Assembly (NCBI GenBank): GCA_003232015.1 | Contig: QIKU01000215.1 | Location: forward strand, 1 to 20,043 | Source of the DNA: Gammaproteobacteria bacterium | GTDB lineage: Bacteria > Pseudomonadota > Gammaproteobacteria > UBA6429 | DNA length: 20,043 bases | Reading direction: 5' to 3' | In this document: positions 15,520-20,043 of the stretch, one piece after another | How positions within the stretch are numbered: the stretch's first letter is position 1 | Layout: each line of letters starts with the position of its first letter | Notes under the pieces: model-generated | Told to the model about the DNA's origin: nothing | The model's database searches: none | Seen by the model: the letters and a program-made list of their open reading frames with translations, nothing else | Translations under genes and position numbers: made by a program

Positions 15520-16086
15520 ATGAAAATCAAAACCAGAAGTATCATAATAACCAGCCTGGCAACAATGATAACGGCCATGCCATTAGCGCAAGCAAGCCAT
15601 AATGATCATGGAAGGAATACAGCAGATCTTGATAACTTTATCGTAAAGGCGAAGGTTGTCAATGTTACGCCAATTTTTAAATATGTCACCATCAATACAC
15701 CCACCGAGCGTTGCTATAAAGAACGCGTCACTCATACCGACTACAATGATGGCAATCGTAGCGGCAGGATGTTATTAGGCGGCTTAATTGGTGGTGTAAT
15801 TGGTAATAATATTGGTCGAGGAGAATCTCGTAAAGCCCGTGCTGTTGTGGGCGCTTTAATCGGCTCACAAATTGGAAGCAGTATTGCCGACAAGCACACT
15901 TACACACAACAATATACCGGTTACCAGCAACGTTGTGATGTACAAAATGTCAGTGAAACCAGAAAACAGATTGAGGGTTACAATGTCAGTTATAAATTCC
16001 GTGGTCGCGTGTTCACTACAACAATGCCATACAATCCTGGGCATAAGATTGCATTACGAGTGAATTTATCGCCTGTTATTGATTAA
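15520..16086 (+). CDS. Secreted glycine-zipper 2TM-domain protein
   Basis: A 188-aa exported protein. A Sec signal peptide (KIKTR, hydrophobic core, then PLAQA) should be cleaved after A25, and there is no lipobox. A short beta-like segment with C65 is followed by a double glycine zipper, GGLIGGVIGNNIGRG (87-101) and GALIGSQIGS (111-120), the hallmark of the 17-kDa surface antigen-like Rick_17kDa_Anti family. A soluble C-terminal part contains C139. C65 and C139 could form a disulfide. Such proteins associate with the outer membrane, and their exact role is usually unknown. An AGGAGAC ribosome-binding site lies at good spacing before the ATG. It is a single gene ending at the hairpin at 16109-16144. 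Confidence 0.88.
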   Translation: MKIKTRSIIITSLATMITAMPLAQASHNDHGRNTADLDNFIVKAKVVNVTPIFKYVTINTPTERCYKERVTHTDYNDGNRSGRMLLGGLIGGVIGNNIGRGESRKARAVVGALIGSQIGSSIADKHTYTQQYTGYQQRCDVQNVSETRKQIEGYNVSYKFRGRVFTTTMPYNPGHKIALRVNLSPVID

Positions 16087-16108
16087 GTTAAAGATCAAAA
16101 ACTTTTTA

Positions 16109-16144
16109 CCACAAAGGGCACGATGGAGAGCCGGCCCTTTGTGG
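16109..16144. terminator. Hairpin between convergent genes, probable terminator
   Basis: An 11-bp perfect stem, CCACAAAGGGC (16109-16119) with its complement at 16134-16144, and a 14-nt loop. Flanking T and A runs could extend the pairing. It separates the convergent glycine-zipper gene and proB. The U tract after the stem is poor on both strands, so termination may be inefficient or factor-assisted. Confidence 0.6.
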
Positions 16145-16150
16145 AAAATA

Positions 16151-17290
16151 TTAAACTAATACCAGGTTATCCCGATGGATAATTTCATCTTCATTAATAT
16201 AACCCAGAATATCTTTTATTTGACTGCTTGGCTTACCCATAAGTCGGCGTATTTCATCGGCATTGTAGTTTACCAGACCGCAGGCAATTTGTTTCCCATC
16301 TAAAGAAACACACGAGACCATCTCACCGCGGTTAAACTGGCCATTTACATTTTTAATCCCAACCGACAGTAAACTACTACCCGATTTGTTTAATACTTTT
16401 TCTGCACCTTCATCTATCGTCAGGGTGCCGCGCATTTGCAAGTGCCCGGCCAGCCATTGTTTATGGGCACTGTCTGCTTTATTTTCGGTAAAGAGCAGGC
16501 TACCAATATTATCGGCAGCATAAATACGTGTTAAGTTGTTTGCATCACGACCACTGGCAATAACCGTATTAGTACCGGAGCGTGCGGCAAGTCTTGCAGC
16601 TCGGAGCTTTGTTAACATACCACCGCTACCAAACTTACCACCGGTTGATTCAACCATAGCATCCAGAACGGTATCACTTACGTTTGCTTGCTGGATAATT
16701 TTTGCATCTGTATTATTGCGTGGATTTTTATCAAACAAACCATCCTGATCCGTTAGAATAATTAAATGATCCGCTTCAATCAGGTTTGCAACCAGGGCAG
16801 CAAGCGTATCATTATCACCAAAACGAATTTCATCGGTTACAACCGTGTCATTCTCATTAATAACAGGAATAACATTTAAATCAAGCAAGCTACGAATAGT
16901 GCTGCGCGCATTTAAATAACGCTGCCGGTTCGATAAGTCATCGTGGGTTAATAAGACCTGTGCCGTGTGTAAACCATAATGGCTAAACTCTGATTCATAC
17001 GCCTGCACCAGACCCATTTGGCCAACAGCAGCAGCGGCCTGTAGTTCATGTACCGCAGTTGGCCTTTCATTAATACCTAAACGGCTCATGCCTTCGGCTA
17101 CCGCACCGGATGAAACTAAAACAACTTCCAGCCCGGCTTTACGCAGCGTTGCAATTTGCTCTACCCAAATTTTTATATTCTCTTTATTTAAACCGGCACC
17201 GTCATTGGTCAGCAGAGCGCTGCCAATTTTAATCACCCAGCGATGGGATGATTTTAAGTGTTCACGATAATGGCTGTCTGTATTTGTCAT
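16151..17290 (-). CDS. proB: Glutamate 5-kinase (ProB)
   Basis: A 379-aa cytoplasmic enzyme that phosphorylates glutamate as the first step of proline synthesis. The amino-acid-kinase domain (about 15-265) shows VIKIGSALL with K21, [23 protein letters not shown] and [12 protein letters not shown]. The C-terminal PUA domain (about 285-379) is present, as in E. coli. It is the last gene of the downstream segment of the rplU-rpmA-obg-proB array, with 111 bp between the obg stop and its start, so it probably has its own promoter there. The start at 17290 has no strong ribosome-binding site. Feedback inhibition by proline is known for the family. Confidence 0.96.
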   Translation of the reverse strand: MTNTDSHYREHLKSSHRWVIKIGSALLTNDGAGLNKENIKIWVEQIATLRKAGLEVVLVSSGAVAEGMSRLGINERPTAVHELQAAAAVGQMGLVQAYESEFSHYGLHTAQVLLTHDDLSNRQRYLNARSTIRSLLDLNVIPVINENDTVVTDEIRFGDNDTLAALVANLIEADHLIILTDQDGLFDKNPRNNTDAKIIQQANVSDTVLDAMVESTGGKFGSGGMLTKLRAARLAARSGTNTVIASGRDANNLTRIYAADNIGSLLFTENKADSAHKQWLAGHLQMRGTLTIDEGAEKVLNKSGSSLLSVGIKNVNGQFNRGEMVSCVSLDGKQIACGLVNYNADEIRRLMGKPSSQIKDILGYINEDEIIHRDNLVLV

Positions 17291-17401
17291 TTTAGTTATT
17301 CATTCATATCTGCTAGCCGTCATTCCCGCAGACGAGCCCATGGATGGTCGAAGGTAGAACAATGCAGGAGCAATTGTCGAGACGAAAATGGCAGTTCACT
17401 T

Positions 17402-18463
<1,062 letters not shown>

Positions 18464-18509
18464 TTAAAATAATAAAAACTAAATTTAACACTTTAAATTT
18501 ATTTGTGCG

Positions 18510-18631
18510 GCACGGATGCTGTGAAGCTAGAGAACAAGGCAAAATTTAACGAAAAAGCGGAATTTACACGTAGTAAATGAGCATTTTGAGTTAGATTTTA
18601 ACGCCGTTATCTAGCTTCACAGCATTTGTGC
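18510..18631. repeat. Palindromic element, copy 1 (122 bp)
   Basis: A near-perfect hairpin-forming element with a second copy at 19550-19670. Outer arms 18510-18531 and 18610-18631 pair over 22 positions (20 Watson-Crick, 2 G-U). An inner stem pairs 18541-18550 with 18590-18599 over all 10 positions. An apical hairpin pairs ATTTAC (18562-18567) with GTAAAT (18573-18578). The central 38-39 nt, including GCGGAATTTACACG and AGTAAATGAGCATTTTGAG, is essentially identical between the copies, while the arms differ with compensating changes. It carries no ORF. It lies between the rpmA terminator and obg; I see no target-site duplication. Confidence 0.9.
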
Positions 18632-18634
18632 TGG

Positions 18635-18666
18635 CAAAAAACAAAAAACCCCGTCAATGACGAGGT
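18635..18666 (-). terminator. Intrinsic terminator of rplU-rpmA
   Basis: On the minus strand an 8-bp stem (ACCTCGTC with GACGGGGT, one G-U pair) has a 3-nt loop and is followed by TTTTTTG and a further T run. It lies 28 bp after the rpmA stop. Palindromic element copy 1 begins 3 bp beyond its T tract. Confidence 0.88.
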
Positions 18667-18693
18667 CCTTTGAAATAACTAAATTAGAAAGTC

Positions 18694-18954
18694 TTAAGCC
18701 GCCGCAATAATGCTCACTTGCTTGCGTCGTTTTGGACCTTTAATTTCAAATTGAACCGTACCGCTAACTTTTGCGAATAACGTGTCATCTCCACCGCGAC
18801 CAACATTCACACCCGGGTGAACTTTAGTGCCTCGTTGACGAATAATAATGCTGCCTGCAGGAACCGATTCACCGCCATAGCATTTAACACCTAAACGTTT
18901 CGACTGGGAATCACGACCATTACGGGTACTACCGCCAGCTTTCTTATGAGCCAT
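18694..18954 (-). CDS. rpmA: 50S ribosomal protein L27
   Basis: An 86-aa ribosomal protein that reaches into the peptidyl-transferase centre. The N-terminus [16 protein letters not shown] and the core [18 protein letters not shown] are diagnostic. It starts with the MAHKKA form, so no N-terminal cleavage is needed. A strong AAGGAG ribosome-binding site precedes the ATG. It follows rplU by 21 bp in a conserved two-gene operon and is followed by an intrinsic terminator. Confidence 0.98.
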   Translation of the reverse strand: MAHKKAGGSTRNGRDSQSKRLGVKCYGGESVPAGSIIIRQRGTKVHPGVNVGRGGDDTLFAKVSGTVQFEIKGPKRRKQVSIIAAA

Positions 18955-18975
18955 ATTATTACTCCTTAAACCGGA

Positions 18976-19290
18976 CTAGCTTGCGCTAATGCCAGTAACT
19001 TCGATTTCAGTATAGTGTTGACGATGACCCTGCGTTTTACGCGAGTGCTTACGACGACGGAATTTAATAATTCGAATTTTGTCTCCACGACCATGACTTT
19101 TTACTTTAACCGTTACTTTGCCACCGGCAACATAAGGTGCGCCAATTTTAATGTCGTCGCCATCGGCAACCATTAAAACTTTCTCGATATCCAGACTGCC
19201 ACCTTCTTCAACATCCAGTTTTTCAACTTTTAAATATTGGCCTTGGGCAACTCGATATTGCTTACCGCCGCTTTCAATTACCGCGTACAT
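18976..19290 (-). CDS. rplU: 50S ribosomal protein L21
   Basis: A 104-aa 23S rRNA-binding ribosomal protein. The N-terminus [18 protein letters not shown] and the basic stretch [17 protein letters not shown] are diagnostic, and the length is normal. A TGGAG ribosome-binding site precedes the ATG at 19290. It is the first gene of the rplU-rpmA operon, driven by a clear promoter at 19363-19391 with a leader of about 65 nt that can form a hairpin. Confidence 0.98.
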   Translation of the reverse strand: MYAVIESGGKQYRVAQGQYLKVEKLDVEEGGSLDIEKVLMVADGDDIKIGAPYVAGGKVTVKVKSHGRGDKIRIIKFRRRKHSRKTQGHRQHYTEIEVTGISAS

Positions 19291-19309
19291 TAAATCATCT
19301 CCAGTAAAG

Positions 19310-19341
19310 CCCTATCAGATAAAAAAAATCACTCGATAAGG
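19310..19341 (-). promoter_or_regulatory. Possible hairpin in the rplU leader
   Basis: On the minus strand CCTTATC (19335-19341) can pair with GATAGGG (19310-19316), enclosing an 18-nt loop with a T run, between the predicted transcription start and the rplU ribosome-binding site. It might mediate feedback on L21, but the stem is short and one pair is G-U. Confidence 0.3.
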
Positions 19342-19362
19342 CTGGTGTTAATTGAGCCGGCA

Positions 19363-19391
19363 ATTGTACTGGTTCAGCCTGTACGGGTCAA
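19363..19391 (-). promoter_or_regulatory. Sigma70 promoter of rplU-rpmA
   Basis: On the minus strand TTGACC (19386-19391) and TACAAT (19363-19368) are separated by exactly 17 bp. Transcription would begin near 19356, about 65 nt before the rplU ATG. Close consensus agreement suits a ribosomal protein operon. Confidence 0.7.
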
Positions 19392-19490
19392 AGATTTTAA
19401 AGGTATTTTCAGTGATTTTTTCACCTTTTTTTGCTCGACACACATATTTTCACTAATGCGCGATAATGAACCTAGTATACCAAAGGGAAC

Positions 19491-19519
19491 TTGACAGCTT
19501 GCGGCTCGCCCCCTAGCAT
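19491..19519 (+). promoter_or_regulatory. Sigma70 promoter of ispB
   Basis: TTGACA (19491-19496, a perfect -35 box) and TAGCAT (19514-19519) are separated by 17 bp; the spacer is GC-rich. Transcription would begin near 19526 and run through the whole palindromic element copy 2 before the ATG at 19679. Confidence 0.6.
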
Positions 19520-19549
19520 TCATGGGCTTTTGCAACCTAACAAATAAAG

Positions 19550-19670
19550 GCACGGATAGCGAGAAGCTAGAGAACAAGGCGCAAAGCCACGAAAAGCGGA
19601 ATTTACACGCAGTAAATGAGCATTTTGAGTGGATTTTCAACACCGTTATCTGACTTCTCGTTATTCGTGC
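19550..19670. repeat. Palindromic element, copy 2 (121 bp), in the ispB leader
   Basis: Second copy of the element at 18510-18631, in the same absolute orientation. Outer arms 19550-19571 and 19649-19670 pair at 20 of 22 positions (2 G-U). An inner stem pairs 19581-19590 with 19629-19638 at 8 of 10. The apical ATTTAC/GTAAAT hairpin is retained with a single loop change. It ends 8 bp before the ispB start codon and would be transcribed from the promoter at 19491-19519. It has no ORF and no visible target duplication. Confidence 0.9.
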
Positions 19671-19678
19671 GGACAATT

Positions 19679-20043
19679 ATGAATATTGACTCTATTTACG
19701 CCCTGATCGCTGACGACATGAAGCAGGTCGATACGACCATTTTAAAGCGTTTACAATCCGAAATCGTGCTGATTAATCAGGTAGGCACCCATATCATCAA
19801 CAGTGGTGGTAAACGCTTACGCCCGGTTATCCACCTGCTCTGCGCCCGCGCGATTGGTTATTCAGGATCCGAACATATTGATATTGCAGCTATTATTGAG
19901 TTTATTCATACCGCCACACTGCTCCATGATGATGTCGTGGACGCTTCTGACCTGCGCCGTGGTCAGGAAACGGCGAACAGCCTTTGGGGCAATGAAGCCA
20001 GTGTGCTGGTCGGGGATTTCCTCTATTCCCGTGCTTTTCAGAT
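19679..20043 (+). CDS. ispB: Octaprenyl diphosphate synthase (IspB), partial N-terminus
   Basis: The first 121 codons of a trans-isoprenyl diphosphate synthase, running off the right edge. IspB makes the long isoprenoid side chain of ubiquinone and menaquinone by repeated condensation of IPP. GGKRLRP (43-49), the first aspartate-rich motif within LLHDDVVD (81-88) and LRRG (92-95) are visible. The second Asp-rich motif would lie outside the window. The call of IspB over other chain lengths rests on the divergent rplU-rpmA arrangement, a classic gammaproteobacterial context. No strong ribosome-binding site precedes the ATG; only 8 bp separate it from the palindromic element, whose folding could affect initiation. 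Confidence 0.93.
   Translation, partial: MNIDSIYALIADDMKQVDTTILKRLQSEIVLINQVGTHIINSGGKRLRPVIHLLCARAIGYSGSEHIDIAAIIEFIHTATLLHDDVVDASDLRRGQETANSLWGNEASVLVGDFLYSRAFQ

Noticed and set aside
18495..18640. Target-site duplications around element copy 1
   Set aside because: Compared the flanks of both copies by eye; no convincing direct repeat of 2 bp or more is shared, so a standard cut-and-paste insertion signature is not shown.
19374..19676. 100-aa minus-strand frame in the rplU-ispB spacer
   Set aside because: Reads through the palindromic element and both promoters; the Ser/Arg/Lys-rich sequence has no coding character.

Overview
The window reads as chromosomal DNA of an AT-rich gammaproteobacterium. 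The evidence is a fabA-fabB pair (anaerobic unsaturated fatty acid synthesis), the order ispB <> rplU-rpmA-obg-proB, a TfpX/TfpZ-type pilin accessory protein, and two copies of a small protein resembling DUF6316. I cannot fix the genus. There are no tRNA or rRNA genes, no CRISPR array, no transposase and no phage genes. Most of the window is housekeeping or soft accessory gene content.

Layout. 1-1200 (minus): the N-terminal part of an HDOD-domain signalling protein and a secreted DUF302-like protein. 1339-3313 (plus): a two-gene unit of a receiver protein with a degenerate GGDEF domain and a TfpX/TfpZ-like membrane protein, ending in a strong bidirectional terminator. 3395-6611 (minus): a lipid block of hotdog thioesterase-like protein, LpxA-type acyltransferase, FabA and FabB. 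6806-8487: a small DUF6316-like gene (plus), a RutE-type nitroreductase and a GNAT acetyltransferase (minus), and an unrecognised 89-aa protein (plus). 8587-10913 (plus): a fused ABC exporter and a YjbQ-family protein. 10938-12131 (minus): MsrA and a DUF924 protein. 12322-14334 (plus): the second DUF6316-like gene, an NTF2-like protein, a bactofilin and a methyltransferase-like protein. 14320-15405 (minus): a bacterial homologue of tRNA-queuosine mannosyltransferase. 15520-16086 (plus): a secreted glycine-zipper protein. 16151-19290 (minus): proB, obg, rpmA, rplU. From 19679 (plus): the start of ispB.

The most interesting non-coding signal is a pair of about 121-bp palindromic elements at 18510-18631 and 19550-19670, on either side of rpmA-rplU. 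Their central core is almost identical. Their arms differ, but at least seven changes in one arm are matched by changes in the other that keep the pairing. The downstream copy lies between a good sigma70-type promoter and the ispB start codon, so it should be transcribed as a long hairpin in the ispB leader. The two copies face opposite ways relative to their downstream genes, which favours a MITE- or REP-like mobile palindrome over a gene-specific riboregulator.

Other points worth attention are the replaced GGDEF motif, the LpxA paralogue candidate beside fabAB, the QTMAN homologue, the DUF6316-like pair, the hairpin over the ABC exporter start, and an 8-5-8 palindrome upstream of the receiver gene.
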